From contig NMRB01000088.1 in assembly GCA_002633025.1 (NCBI GenBank), positions 365,896 to 429,895 on the forward strand: 64,000 nucleotides of DNA, given 5' to 3'. This document shows positions 30,839-42,680 of the stretch, one piece after another; positions within the stretch are counted from its first letter, which is position 1; every line of letters starts with the position of its first letter. Under the pieces are notes generated by a model. The model saw only the letters and a list, made by a program, of their open reading frames with translations, did not search any database and was not told the DNA's origin. Origin of the DNA: Notospermus geniculatus (lineage: Eukaryota > Nemertea > Pilidiophora > Heteronemertea > Lineidae). The translations under genes and the position numbers were made by a program.

Positions 30839-31918
30839 TATGAATGTTGAAGTTCAGCGATTGAGCATTGCACTACGTAATATGCCAATTGTAAAACAGC
30901 TGGCACTTTAATTTCTTATAAGCTCGTTTTCCCTTTTATGGAAGTTTAAGAAATAGTCATTTCTGAGAGAACAATAACCCTGAATGTAAAAGATATGCCA
31001 AAAAGCAAAAGATTCCCGGCGTGCTTGTTGAATAAGACTGAGGCCTAAAACGCACCTCAAAATATCGATGATTTAAGACTATTGTATGTAGTATAAATCC
31101 GAAGTAAAATTCCAGAGAGAAACAATAAATTTTTGTTTAGATACTGCTTCATAATATGATGCTCGCCCCGGGCTACATCATACCATTACAGACAATATGT
31201 TCATACGTGACATAACCTGTGGGTACGTTGCACCTGAGCCGTGCTTGGGGACTGCGCAAGTGTCCTGATCGATAAGGAAAGAAAGGTCGATTTTGTTGTT
31301 GGTTTCAGTGTCCAGGTGGGATTACCTAGGAGGAAAAAGTATGAATATCAAAAGTCGAGGCGGTATCATCAGGAAAATGGATCAGTGGATGGGTCTGTAT
31401 TTTTGGTTATACGGAATGGGAGATCCGTGGATTAACTCATGTGCCCTCAGGGCCGGGCAGAAAATCTTTTCTGTTGAAGTTTTCTAAAAGCCTTCGAAAT
31501 GTATTGTCAGGAAAGAATTTGAAGAGAAATTCTTCAGATGGTCGGTAGGAACAACCTTTCTTCACATATTTTTTTTCAAGAAGTGCCATAAAATGTGAGA
31601 AAAATTTGACAAACAAGGCTGTCTACTGGACTCTTGGGGAGAATAGTTAAGCCAATCGACTGTCAAAAATACATCCTGAATCTCAATTGAAGGATTCCGG
31701 TTTAAAATTCTTCTAGAGCTGCAGTTGCTTCAATATCAAATGCAACATCTTCATTAAATAGTAAGGCAAATTTATACAAATTTTAACAGGAAGTGTGAAG
31801 CCAAACAACTTCTCAGACCTTCTGAATAAATTGTCTAAATTGTCTAATGTAGACCTATTCTCTGGGAAATGTGTCTACTGGCAAGTGGTAGTACCCTATT
31901 AACAGTGATGGTTAAGAC
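30839..31918. other. Unannotated sequence
   Basis: Overlapping plus frames at 31241-31487 without recognisable domain; no repeat. Nothing else seen. Confidence 0.4.
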
Positions 31919-32113
31919 GCTGTTCGTTTTCGTCAATTGAGTAATCTGAGTTGTGATCCTTGAGAAAATGGAGAAAGCTATGAAGCTGCAAACTGCAGCG
32001 ATTATTCTGTATAGCACAACAAATAATCCCTGCAATTTGCAACTGCATAGCTTTTTCCATTTTTCCAAGGATCACAACTCAGATTCCTCAAGTGACGAAA
32101 ATGAACAGCACCT
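31919..32113. mobile_element. 195-bp foldback element
   Basis: GCTGTTCGTTTTCGTCAATT...GAGTTGTGATCCTTG at the left is mirrored by CAAGGATCACAACTC...GACGAAAATGAACAGC. Arms about 80 bp, GC-poor loop. Confidence 0.8.
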
Positions 32114-32869
32114 TTCACTATCTTCCACAGTCTTTGGCACCCAAAGGGTCAATATACTGTCTCCTCCTTCATCGCCAGTGGACCATGTTCCAATTCAACA
32201 TTCATGGTCCCTAAGCAGACTCTCCTAACAACTGAAGAGCACTACGTGGACAAATCAATCGCCATCTCAATCCTACATGCAGCAGAAGCACTGGTAACAT
32301 TTATCGCCGTTCCGACTATTACTGGGATACATATTGAATATCAATGATGTCAATTACAGTTGTAGCCAGCGGTTGATGTCTCCTTCGAGACGCAAGTTGT
32401 CCACTGCAACTTGTACAGTATTCATGCCTTTGCATGCACGGGCAAAACTGACAACGATCTGCGTAGTGTCGAAAAGGATCCTGAGGTAATCAGTCGATGC
32501 TCGCTCCCTCCGCCACCGCATACAAAAGTGCGGTGAGGAAGCAGAGGGCGCTGAGAACATCTGACATTCTTAGAATGGAGAATTGGAGGCCCTCATGTAT
32601 TATGCACATGTATTTGATCTCTGGCTGTTGCTGATGCCACCAAGCTCTACCGTAACCCCTGGAGCTTGTAAGATGCCCCATCACAGTGAGTTAATAAAAA
32701 TATCGAGCATCAAATCATTGTTTTCCTATAGGATGGTCAGCAGTATTCAATATTTTTCTCCAATATTTCGAAACGAATTGTTTCTCTCTAGTTTCAAGCA
32801 GCAGTTTTTTATATGCTTCCTCTATGAGTCTGATATATTTCACTGGATTTTATTTGCTGCTTCAAGCAC
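32114..32869. other. Unannotated sequence
   Basis: The plus 96-codon frame (32583-32873) is T-rich and unrecognised. No repeat. Confidence 0.4.
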
Positions 32870-32872
32870 TTA

Positions 32873-33022
32873 AGCCGGTGACAGACTGGCGCGTACGCGA
32901 CGCGTCGTGCAGGCGTTCCGCCAATCAGATTCTTTGGTAGGTGTTTCGGTCCCTGTTACCGCCTCCCTGATTGGTTGAACGCTTTCCCGACGCGTTGCTT
33001 ACGCGCCAGTCTGTCACCGGTT
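32873..33022. mobile_element. 150-bp palindromic element, TTA duplication
   Basis: AGCCGGTGACAGACTGGCGC is mirrored by GCGCCAGTCTGTCACCGGTT. TTA flanks both ends (32870-32872, 33023-33025). The interior is GC-rich with ACGCGTCG and a CCAATCAGATT/TGATTGG pair. Confidence 0.9.
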
Positions 33023-33025
33023 TTA

Positions 33026-33747
33026 TCCTGAATATCTGTAGTCTCGGTTTGCGTAAATATTTTGAAGGAACTTACATGTACATGTAGGCCTGCCAAGCAA
33101 AGTTTCAGAAGCTCTTCGAGGCAGACGATATCTCACACTACGTTTTTCTCTACTTTTGCACGTTTTGTGATATTTTCGAAAAAAAATATGATGATTTCAA
33201 CCATGCTTAGGATATTTCTTCGGATGTTGTTGAATATTCTTAATTTTCTTGAGCAGGTAAAATTAAACTTTCTAACAAAAGTCATGCTGGTTTTGTGAAT
33301 GATCAATCCGCAGCCCATTGATCGCTAGGTTGCAAACCAGTTGAACATTTTGCTAATACAGAGAAATTAAATTAAATTCTGTCACAGGTCATGCATATCA
33401 TACACCCACACCGGCTGTGAACATGGTGAAGTAACTCCACCGATATGACGCCGACAAATTCCACGTCTTTATCTCCGTCACAGCTCAATAGAGCTATTGA
33501 TTACGAACTGACGGCTAGCGCTGCGAAAAATCATGTTGACACTGCGTGATTAATTTATCCGTGGAGCGAAAGCATCGTTATTGATTGGTCGAAACATGTG
33601 GATCGTCAGTAGCAACATGACAATAGCCCGGTTTCCGATGATTTACCGCATACTTGCCATCTTTACCGGATCAATGATTTCTGCTGTTGGCCAGAGTACG
33701 TGTACGGTAGCTGAACTTCGATTCTAGAATTCTGGTTTAAAGTTTCA
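33026..33747. other. Unannotated sequence
   Basis: Double TACATGTA at 33074. No gene; runs into the minisatellite. Confidence 0.4.
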
Positions 33748-34445
33748 AGTAAGGTATACAGTAGCCTATAAGTGGGAAAGTGAACCTACTTTTATATAGA
33801 TGCGAGGCGATTGAACTAGTCTAAAATTATATAGATGTGAGGTAGACAGTACCTAAACGTGGGAAATTGAACCTAAGATGTGAAGTGGACAGTACCTAAA
33901 AGTGGGAAATTGAACCTACAATTATATACATGTGAAGTGGACAGTACCTAAACGTGGGAAACTGAACCTACAATTAATATATAGATGCGAAGTGGACAGT
34001 ACCTAAACGTGGGAAATTGAACCTAAGATGTGAAGTGGACAGTACCTAAAAGTGGGAAATTGAACCTACAATCATATAGATGTGAAGTGGACAGTACCTA
34101 AAAGTGGGAAATTGAACCTACAATTATATAGATGTGAAGTGGACAGTACCTAAAAGTGGGAAATTGAACCTACAATTATACACATGTAGATGTGAAGTGG
34201 ACAGTACCTAAAAGTTGGAAATTGAACCTACAATTATGTACAGTAGATGTAAAGTGCACAGTACCTAAAAGTGGGAAATTGAACCTACAATTACATGTAT
34301 GTGAGGTACAATGATATGAGGTAGACAGTGCTTACAGTGAGAAACTGAACCTACAACTATAGATGTGAAGTGAAGTTGGAAATTAAACCTACAGTTTTAT
34401 AGATGTGAGGTAGACAGTGCTTGAAAGTGGTAAATTGAACCTACA
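33748..34445. repeat. Minisatellite, about 41-55 bp unit, about 13 copies
   Basis: Unit built from GAAGTGGACAGTACCTAAAA, GTGGGAAATTGAACCTACAA and a variable TTATATAGAT linker. Central units are nearly identical, outer ones diverged, the usual pattern of unequal exchange. Confidence 0.95.
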
Positions 34446-34447
34446 AA

Positions 34448-34599
34448 TCTGCCGTCCAATGGCAGAACCTAGTAACTGACATTTTTGTCAAAACTGAGTT
34501 AACGCCATTTTTGTAGTTACTAGGTTTGGTTTTCTCTGTTTTTCTCAAAATCAATTAAAAGTGAGTTACATGTACTAGGTTCTGCCATTGGACGGCAGA
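34448..34599. mobile_element. 152-bp palindromic element abutting the minisatellite
   Basis: TCTGCCGTCCAATGGCAGAA is mirrored exactly at the right; AACCTAGTAAC and GTTACTAGGTT pair internally. The flanks CCTACAAA and AATGTAGG extend the symmetry by about 8 bp, and the left one is also the minisatellite unit's CCTACAA. Confidence 0.85.
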
Positions 34600-35309
34600 A
34601 ATGTAGGTGACAGTCATGGACGGTGCTATCTCAACTGCACGCCTCGGCCAGCGTATTTCCAGCCCGAAATCCCAGCCAGATGCGATACCGTTTTCCATAA
34701 AACCGTTCCTGCATACACACACATGCACATGTACATGTACATCAGCTTGCTATTCTACACCATAAGAAGAGTGCATCAATTTCAATAAAGGCAGCGGCCA
34801 TGAATCATATTGGAAAGATTGTGTGAGATAGGAGAGGTAATCGGCACTATGGAAAGGAAGCTGTAACACTTTTTTCGTCTCAGACAAGGTTTGGAATGCT
34901 TATAATCATGAAGATTGCCGGGGATATAGAATATAAGGAAGAAGGGAAATGGCATGGGTGTTCAGAAAATTTCATTACAATTCTACCCTCCTTTCTCATT
35001 TCGTCCCATAGGAATGACGTACCAAAGAGATAGGCTATATCCGAATGATAAAGAAGATTTCAAAGAAGGAAACCGAAGTTTCTTTTTTATAACGTTATTT
35101 CCATTTATTTCTGGCGTGAAAGCAACCCATTTGTTTCGGTCGCCTGGCATTAAAATTTACATCATCTTGTAGCAGATAAAAATTTCTGCATTTTTCGTTG
35201 CTTTTTTCCTCAACGTCAACACTTAAAACTACATGTACATGTATGTCAATGACATCGCTTCGGTCACACCGCTCGCAGCGCCAACCTGTCAGGATAAACG
35301 GCAGGCGGG
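34600..35309. other. Unannotated sequence
   Basis: ACATGTACATGTAC patch at 34722; nothing else. Confidence 0.4.
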
Positions 35310-35559
35310 TTCCCCATTCAGAAAGTGCTCACTTCCTCCGACGTTAGTCTGGTGTAAAATGCACTGTGCTCTAATCTGAATTCATTACAGCTCTGCCTCC
35401 CGTTTTTTTTCAATATGTGCTGGAAACTAGGGCTTGGTTCTTTGAAGTACATGTACGTATCAGGCAAGCATTTTGGGGCGACCCTCACGAGGGCACGAGA
35501 CCTCCACCTGCACTCTCCTGGCACTTTGAAAATACAGTGAAATTCAATACAGAGGGGCT
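35310..35559 (-). mobile_element. TTAA-flanked element, copy 3 (one end eroded)
   Basis: Reverse-orientation relative of 995-1432, sharing CAATACAGAGGGGCT|TTAA at the right, GGCAAGCATTTTGGGG and ATTCAGAAAGTGC. The left TTAA end is not recognisable. Confidence 0.65.
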
Positions 35560-35563
35560 TTAA

Positions 35564-36129
35564 GCATATTTACTGGCTTACTGTATTTAGCGTAATCATT
35601 AGGCTTTTTTCACTATAATGCTCTGCCTGTGCTTATGCCCTTTAGACCAGCCCCTTTACGGGAAGGCGTACGATTGGTTGCCTGGTATTAGTGGGCAGGC
35701 GACACCATTCAGTGCACAGAACGATTAGCGACCCGATTGACAGGCTTAACCTCATTCCAAGATATGCGGGCGGGACATAATTGCTTTGTGTTGAGCTCGG
35801 TCCAACAGCGACCACCTTATGATTGGAATAGGAGCTGGCAGCGAGTTGACCGATGGTCACTACATCTATAGTGACCCCGTGCAGCAATCACGTAGTAGAT
35901 GTCTTGTACATTGGCCCGCTAGAACTTTGCTGCCATTTTTGTCGGCAATATGCGCGGCAATTGACATCATGTCAAGTTATATGAGCTGAGGCCGTGTCTC
36001 GTCCATCCTTGAGGAGGGGAGGGGGTTCAAGACACGAATTGATACATGCTTAAAGCATGGCGCACATGAACGACAAAACCAAGGCGACTGCCGGCGAGAC
36101 CATCGCTGGCGACGTCGTAGGAGACTTTT
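35564..36129. other. Unannotated sequence
   Basis: GC-richer from 35640. An 81-codon minus frame is unremarkable. Confidence 0.4.
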
Positions 36130-36232
36130 TCAATAGGTGTCACTAGTGGTTAAAACTACTAGTATTGAAATGAAACTCATCTCCCGGTCCTACCACTTTC
36201 CCACACAGAAGGCGTCCATTGTATTAGGACCG
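36130..36232 (+). repeat. Dispersed repeat D, copy 2
   Basis: Matches 17543-17638: TCAATAGGTGT, ACTAGTGGTTAAAACTA, GAAACTCATCTCCCGGTCCT, AAGGCGTCCATTGTAT. Not followed by family B here. Confidence 0.75.
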
Positions 36233-36599
36233 GGTTTCGGTGTGCTGCCCTCTGTTGAGCTGGCGTCCCCATTCCCGCACAAGCAGACTGAGGCGCTCAG
36301 TCTCTGTAATACGTATGCGCGAACTGCGCAGCATTACAGCCCGCATTACAGAGACTGAGACCAACCTCAACCATTTTTGTTACGAGAATACCGTAAATCT
36401 GGTATCGATGCTGATTTGCCGAAGACCGATGCAGCCGGGCGGGAATGATCCCCGGCGAAATGATCTCGCCATTTACGAGGCAGTCGTGCGCAAAGAAGCA
36501 TCACAAAAGTTTCAGACGTTGTGGCCCAACCCCCGGTTGGTAGACCGAGGGTCTGGCCGCGCGAGACTTCCGCACAAGAGATGATTATCCTTTTGTCAC
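36233..36599. other. GC-rich segment with a 64-bp hairpin
   Basis: CTCAGTCTCTGTAAT at 36296 mirrors ATTACAGAGACTGAG ending 36359. The 114-codon plus frame (36240-36584) is Arg-rich without a recognised domain. Confidence 0.45.
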
Positions 36600-36825
36600 C
36601 GAAGCAAGTAAAGAGCATAAGAATTCAATGGTGGCGCATAAGCCTTTTGTCAAAACGAGCATAAGGGCATTGTGAGCAATAATTAAGGCACAAGAAGCGC
36701 ACTCCCAAGCAAGTAAAGAGCATAAGAGTTGAATGGTGGCGCATAAGAATTCAATAGTGGAGCATAAGAATTGAATAGTGGAGCATAAGCCTTTTGTCAA
36801 ATAGGGCATTGTGAGCATTAAGAGG
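36600..36825. repeat. Irregular tandem repeat
   Basis: AAGCAAGTAAAGAGCATAAG, GAATTCAATGGTGGCGCATAAG and GCCTTTTGTCAAA recur two to four times in varied order. Confidence 0.8.
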
Positions 36826-37559
36826 CGCATAGCGCGAGCACTTCTGAATGCGCGATCAACTGAGTTTATTACCGTATACATCATCCATTCCCTCCAGCCG
36901 ACGAAAGCTGTATTTCAGTTACTCCTGATCGTACATGCAAACACAACCACGACAATTGCGCCAGGCATGACAGAAGATCAGCGCGCCCCTGTAGAAACCC
37001 ACGTGGCCTCTCGTGACGTGTTACCTGCCGCCACCTGTCAATCATAGTGCTTATTATAATATGAATGGGAAAAGGGCACTGAATGCTCACTCTATGCGCC
37101 AATGTGAAAAAAACCTATTACGCCTGGCGTAATGCTGCGGGGAAAACCGGGAAACATGGTACCTTTTTCGATGCCTATGCAGAAACATACACCCAATGCA
37201 TGTGCGGCACCTCGGGGACGAGGTACAAACAAAATATTACACCGGAGAATTCATGGGTTCCCACCTCCTTTCTAAGCATACATTTCGCTATAAAATATCA
37301 ATTACTAGTATACCTAGAGGTGAAATTCATCGCAAACGTCCTGAATTTCCAATTTAACATATACAGTGTGTTTATTACACTGCAGCAGTTGGAGTGTTTT
37401 GTAAACACTCAAAATACAATGATAAGAATGCAATAAAAGCGTTCCAGCTAGAGAAATGTAATTCCTGATAGACTCCACAAAGTGGTTGCATTGCTTGATG
37501 CTGTGGAATGTCTGACAGATGTATAGCTAGCTACAAAGTAAAATCAAACAGAAAAAACA
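36826..37559. other. Unannotated sequence
   Basis: Frames of 99 and 117 codons overlap on opposite strands with no domain; no repeat. Confidence 0.4.
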
Positions 37560-37715
37560 GGGCCCGGTTGCACAAAACTCACGATAGTGCTAACTTGGTG
37601 TTAGCGCTAACTTTATGTTAAATGACGTAAAAATCCCTTGTCTTTTTACGTCATCTAACATAAAGTTAGCGCTAACACCAAGTTAGCGCTAACATGAGTT
37701 TTGTGCAACCCAGCC
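37560..37715. mobile_element. Palindromic element, GGGC-GGTTGCAC ends
   Basis: GGTTGCACAAAACTCA near the left mirrors TGAGTTTTGTGCAACC. Arms of about 60 bp are built on AGCGCTAAC and AACTTTATGTTA. Related termini occur at 53272. Confidence 0.85.
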
Positions 37716-37827
37716 CAGAACGTTCAGGTTTTTATGTGCGAATTCGAACTTGCTGCATGATTTTGTCGTTGAAACAGCATAAAAACAGAGATGGTCACCA
37801 ACAGGGACAAACCAAGCTGGAGTTCAT

Positions 37828-38127
37828 TCTGATTCCCAAAGCCGCCGCTAGGGCTTTAAGGCTTCGGTACTCGCCGCCATTTTATTGCTGACGTCATTGT
37901 AGGATTCCATTTTCCCGTAAAATTTTATTCTCCCCGGTCTAAAACGGTGATGATCTTGGAGCTTTTGTGGCAGATTCTCATCAAGAACTTCCCCGGTGTT
38001 GCCATTCCGCGCGACACGGCATGTTTGATAACATTTAGTACTCACTTGGCTAGGGACATCGCAATGCCGCAACGATGGCAGCCAATACCGAAGCCTTTTA
38101 GCCCTAGCGGCGGCTTTGGGAACCAAA
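37828..38127. mobile_element. About 300-bp foldback element
   Basis: TTCCCAAAGCCGCCGCTAGG at the left mirrors CCTAGCGGCGGCTTTGGGAA; AAGGCTTCGGTA pairs with TACCGAAGCCTT. Shares its arm module with 20032-20443. Confidence 0.75.
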
Positions 38128-39931
38128 ATGGCTGGAGTTTTCACTCGGGAGGAAAATTCTATTTTTGTACAAGACACTGTGCAAATAGATTGACGTACTC
38201 CTTGTTGTTTGGGAACAAAGCGTGAACACAAAGGACAATCTGCGTTTTGTCCAAATGAGTATATCGATTTCGAGATGAAGTAATGCTTTCATCCATAAGA
38301 GAGCTTTCGCGTATCAGAACAGAAGAGAGGATTTGGCCAGTAAATAGCAAGGACTCACCGCACCAAGATGTAAGACTAAAGGTTAATGACACCTACCTGA
38401 AATGAGAAGAAAGGGAAGGAAATTAGGTGAAGATTGGCTTGATTAGAGATTTTCCAACACTATCATGTGAAACCATTGGACCAGGCGTATCGATACGTAC
38501 TTCAATCAATACCTTTTTGACACCAAAGAATATGAAATAGAAATCGGGTTTCTAAGGTGAAATACATTGCTTCCTACCAGATTCGAACCCACGACACCAA
38601 AAGTATTTTTGACACCAAAAATGTTATCAGCAAATACATGTACATGTATAGTTTCCACGAAAAAAAAAACGTTCTTTCAAAATTGACAAGTTCAACCTTT
38701 TGGTTCTAAAAGCCTCAATCCTTTCTGCCAATGGATGAAATTCGTCTGATATAATTTCAGAACTTTTTTTATTGTACTGCGATGTGGTGTATTTTCCTTT
38801 CAGGGTCGACGTATGGAAGAGGCATCACAAGCTACTCATGTTCCTCACTTCATGACGGCCTCTTTTACTTTCCCTCGCAAAGGAACAAGTTATAATACAA
38901 GGCACCACGGCTTACAGTCCCAGGGAAGAGCAACGGATGATTCAGCGTGGATTCGAACCCAAGACCCCCCCCAAAAAAAATATTTCAAAACTTCCCATTC
39001 ACATCACAAAGCGGTGACAACTTAAAAACTGGACCCGAATGACAGGAAAATGTCGGACTCAAGGGCAATTGTTTCCATATTTAATTCTCAAAGCAATTTG
39101 AATATGCAGGACAACAACAAAAGCAATAACAATAAATTGTATAAAGAGTAGAATATACAGCTTTTTCTTGCACTGTCGAGTGCAACGTACCCAAAGCCGG
39201 TCGTACTCACCAGTACTAAGCACACTGCTGCAATGGCTCAATCGATAAGCACCATCATCCCGAAGATAAATTCATGCATCCAAACCTCCTATCCACTGGG
39301 AATTATAGCCAACTAGATTATTAGGCTAAAGTCATTATCAAAATGATATTAGTGACGATGAGACCTTGTCCAAACTACACTGATGTGTCTACCATTCTAT
39401 TTCATGTGGCGCGTAATGTTTTTGTACATAAATACATGTAGTTTGCTTTCCAGTGGTAACTAACTGTTTTCCCACCAATTCAGGACAGTTTATTGCAGTA
39501 GTTTTTATTTGCATTAACACACATGCATAGACAGTTCCGTACAGTTTCCAGGAGTACATGGCAAAACAAACATCGCAAGGTCTTTATCCAATAGCTATCT
39601 AAATGAAAATAAACCATGATGTAATTGGTCTCAAGTAATTTGCATTTTTGAGGGTCTGTCTGCCAAATATATCATCATGAATCAGGTTCATTAATGAATA
39701 CATTAAGCATCTACAGCAATGTACTGTGTTCACAATGAATGTTTTGGCATTTGGGTGGCCAAAAAAAGATAAGCATCAAAGGTGTGAAAACTATTCTTAA
39801 GTTGATATTTCATGCCAAAATAGTTCACCATATAAATGATCTTCTTGCATTCTAACAGTTATGGTACTTATTTTCTAGCGACAGATCCTCCTCTGCTTCC
39901 CTCCCTTCTTTTCTCATGTCCTGTCTGCACA
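38128..39931. other. Unannotated, two orphan B-box motifs
   Basis: GATTCGAACCCACGA (38579) and GGATTCGAACCCAAGA (38949) are minus-strand B-box matches without a clear A box, perhaps SINE debris. No gene recognised over 1.8 kb. Confidence 0.35.
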
Positions 39932-40319
39932 GGGGCCTGATTCATAGAGTGACCTTAAAGCCCCACAGTATTGAATTTTACTGGATTTTCAAAGTGTTGG
40001 GAGAATGCTGGTCGAGGTCTCATAGCATCGTGAAGGTCCCCAACATGCCTGCCTGATGCGTATTTCCGAGAATCAAGGCCTAGTTTTCAGCACACAATGA
40101 AAAAATCTGCAGGGAGGGCTCTAATGTATTCAGATGGAGCGCAGTACATTTTACACGTCGCGACGTCGTGCACTGACGTCAAGAATCACGGCGATGATTT
40201 GCGTTTTTCAGATTCAATAGAGTGGGGCTTTAAGCTAATGGTACCACTATAACTAAGTTCAATGCATTTTCCATTTGGTTGAAGGTACCAAAAGCTTAAA
40301 CTTTATGAAACAGGCCCCA
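39932..40319. mobile_element. GGGGCCTG palindromic MITE, interrupted copy
   Basis: GGGGCCTGATTCAT...ATGAAACAGGCCCC, matching 7705-7804 on both sides of an inserted TTAA element (39959-40229); TTCAATGCATTTTCCATTTG is shared. Confidence 0.85.
39959..40229 (+). mobile_element. TTAA-flanked element, copy 2 (nested)
   Basis: AGCCCCACAGTATTGAAT and ATTCAATAGAGTGGGGCT are inverted ends; TTAA on both sides (39955-39958, 40230-40233). Shorter than copy 1 by an internal deletion, sharing GAGGTCTCAT, GAATCAAGGCCTAGTTTT and GTATTCAGAT. Confidence 0.85.
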
Positions 40320-40914
40320 GGTTTATTGCTTATTCATCCAATGTAGTGTAACAACTACATTGTCATTTGTACATGTATATGAACTCAACAAACTGAATTT
40401 GAATTTGAATTTGCCAAAATACCCAGTGAGAAAATATCCCATTTTGGCTCTGAAGCCAAAAAATATTGTTAAAGAAATAAAAAGACGCCAGGAATTGGCA
40501 ATAAAACCGCCGTACCATTAATATTTGTTCATCTTTGTTTCTTGAAGGGGTTAATGTTCTTTTCATCTTGAATTTAATCAGAGCTCAGAATGTTTCCCAG
40601 GTGTATTCTTCAGAACAGAGCAATTCCTTTAATTTAATTTCTCTTTTTATTTTGATGAATGGGCCACCTAATGGCAAAAGTCGCAATCAATGATGTCGGT
40701 TTGCCAGGAACATACATGTGTGTAGACACCTGCCTTTCTCATTCCCAGGATGACTGTAGAAAAATTGTACGTTTTTCGATTTGAAAAGAACACGGTTGCT
40801 TCAAGTCAATTTTTCATCAAGTACATGTATGAGGTGATTGTTGTGTAACCCTTGATCGTTCATGATCCCAGCTTTTCCCCAGTGGCCCTAGCAAACTCTG
40901 TGCGTGGCTGACAC
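40320..40914. other. Unannotated sequence
   Basis: GAATTTGAATTTGAATTTG short repeat at 40395; no gene. Confidence 0.4.
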
Positions 40915-41062
40915 TAGGGAGGTTAAGAAATCAAACGATAAAGTAAACTTTACGACAAAGTTATTTTTCATACAACACATTCACCAGATAATTGCATTTT
41001 CGGTACAAAAATAACGTTGTCGTTAACGTTTACGTTTATCGTTTGATTTCTTAACCTCACTA
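40915..41062. mobile_element. Palindrome family A, copy 5
   Basis: TA|GGGAGGTTAAGAAATC with mirrored right end GATTTCTTAACCTCAC|TA. Slightly shortened left arm. Confidence 0.9.
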
Positions 41063-41454
41063 ACTATTGTGTACCGGTACAGGCTTTACATTGTAAACTA
41101 AACTTTTACATGGACATTTACGCGTGTTCATTATGCAAGCTTTATACTAGTCTAGCACCACGGATTTTTAAGTCTAATTAAATCAGCTTGATATATCTCT
41201 TTGCCTCAACAATAGTCGCTATCAGGGTGCTAAAGAAGTTGAGATAGATCACCTATCTACATAATGAATCTCATAAATCCTTACTCCAGGAACCTTAAAG
41301 CAGTAGTCCTTCTACAGATTTTTTTCTTTCTGCTCATGACAGAATTTCAGTCCTCTTAGCATCCTGCTCAGAAAGCTGTTAATTACATCATCAACATAGA
41401 TAAATGACGTTTATACGCGTTGCAAAAATGATCTTTAAATGTAGAAAGTGTTTT
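41063..41454. other. Unannotated sequence
   Basis: No feature recognised. Confidence 0.4.
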
Positions 41455-41990
41455 CTAACCACTAATCCTGGAGGCAAGTTTCTAGTCAAACACCAAAAAA
41501 AATTCTCAGGGAGGTATTAGGTTTTCACGCTAATCCTACTCAGGCAAGGTTTTGGGGGGGGGGGTCAATCGCCAAAATTATCTCGGAATATATTAGTTTT
41601 TAACGCTCATCCCACAGGCATCCAACATACAGCACAAAAAAAACGACCCACAGAAGTATAAGTAAAGTTGTCTTCGAATTTCGCAAATTTTCGACCCCAA
41701 TCGGGGTCTTCCTTAGGCACTTTCTAGTAGATATCCCATGAGTGAATGAGCTCAATCACTTCTGGGATCTCTACTATAAAGTGCCTGAGGCCGGTTGGGG
41801 TCAAAAATTTGCGAAATTCGGAGAGGACTTTACTTATACTTGTAATCCCTCAGGCAAGGTTTTGTGGATCAATCGCCAAACTTATTTCGGAATATGTTAG
41901 TTTTCAACACTAATTCCACATCAGACAGTTTTTGGGGGGGGGGGGTCAACCTAAAAAAATACTCTTCGAAGATGCTAGTTTTTAAAGCTA
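41455..41990. repeat. Tandem array, about 75-bp unit, interrupted by F3
   Basis: Units carry ACTAATCC, CAGGCAAGGTTTT, a G run, TCAATCGCCAAA and ATATTAGTTTT (41460, 41530, 41610, 41850, 41915). F3 copy 3 sits inside one unit. G runs of 10 and 11 bases occur at 41551 and 41934. Confidence 0.8.
41654..41841. mobile_element. Retroposon-like family F3, copy 3
   Basis: AAGTATAAGTAAAGTTGTC mirrored at the right. The inner CGAATTTCGCAAATTTTCGA and GGCACTTTCTA blocks match 19165-19365. No 3' tail here. The hammerhead-like core is mutated (CTAAGGA in one arm, a deletion in the other). Confidence 0.8.
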
Positions 41991-42299
41991 ATCCTCTCTT
42001 CTTAAATACACCCTTGCCACATGGGTGACCGAAACTGTATACACACGAATGCGTCACGAACCTTTATTGATCAGCAACGGTTGTAATACGGTCCCAAGAT
42101 TGGTGAAGAAACGTGAGATACCAAACATGTCGAAGATGTGATCTCCTGGGTGTACTTCACCATGTTCACCTTGTACCGACCAGGCTCACCTATTGCATGA
42201 CAGCAACGGTTGATGACAAACATGTGGTGTAAGAGCAATGGTTTTATCACGCTGTAAATGTGCAATTACCGAGAGTGTGAAAAGCCTGATCCGGTATCC
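41991..42299. other. Unannotated sequence
   Basis: No gene; precedes the 195-bp array and may contain a very diverged unit. Confidence 0.35.
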
Positions 42300-42500
42300 T
42301 AATAAATTTGGTGCCTATGTCATGGGCAGGTTCCAGATTGCTCGTGGTGGTTTCTGACTACATGTACTTATTGAAACATGGTGTGATTGCTTCATTCATG
42401 AATTAAGGAATGTGCCATGATGCAAAGTCCACCATACTGCGGCTTGGCTCAACCGCGAGACAAAGAGGCGTATCCTTCTTGTTCTCCTGTCCTGTTGGGT

Positions 42501-42621
42501 CATCCTGAGAACATCAGAGGTTCTTTAACGCACGCTCCCTTCGTCACCGCACACAAACTTTTGTCTGCGGACGGCGTGACGAAGGGAGCAAGCGCTAAGA
42601 AGCCCTGATGTTCTCAGGATG
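42501..42621. mobile_element. 121-bp foldback element
   Basis: CATCCTGAGAACATCAGA mirrored by TGATGTTCTCAGGATG, with CGCTCCCTTCGTCAC/GTGACGAAGGGAGC inside. Confidence 0.8.
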
Positions 42622-42680
42622 TGTCGGATGGTGTCCATGTCATCGGCAAGTTCCAAGTCACATATTTTGCTCGTGTTTAC

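Noticed and set aside
38579-38965. Complete tRNA-SINEs
   Set aside because: Only B-box matches (GATTCGAACCC); no A box at the expected distance.
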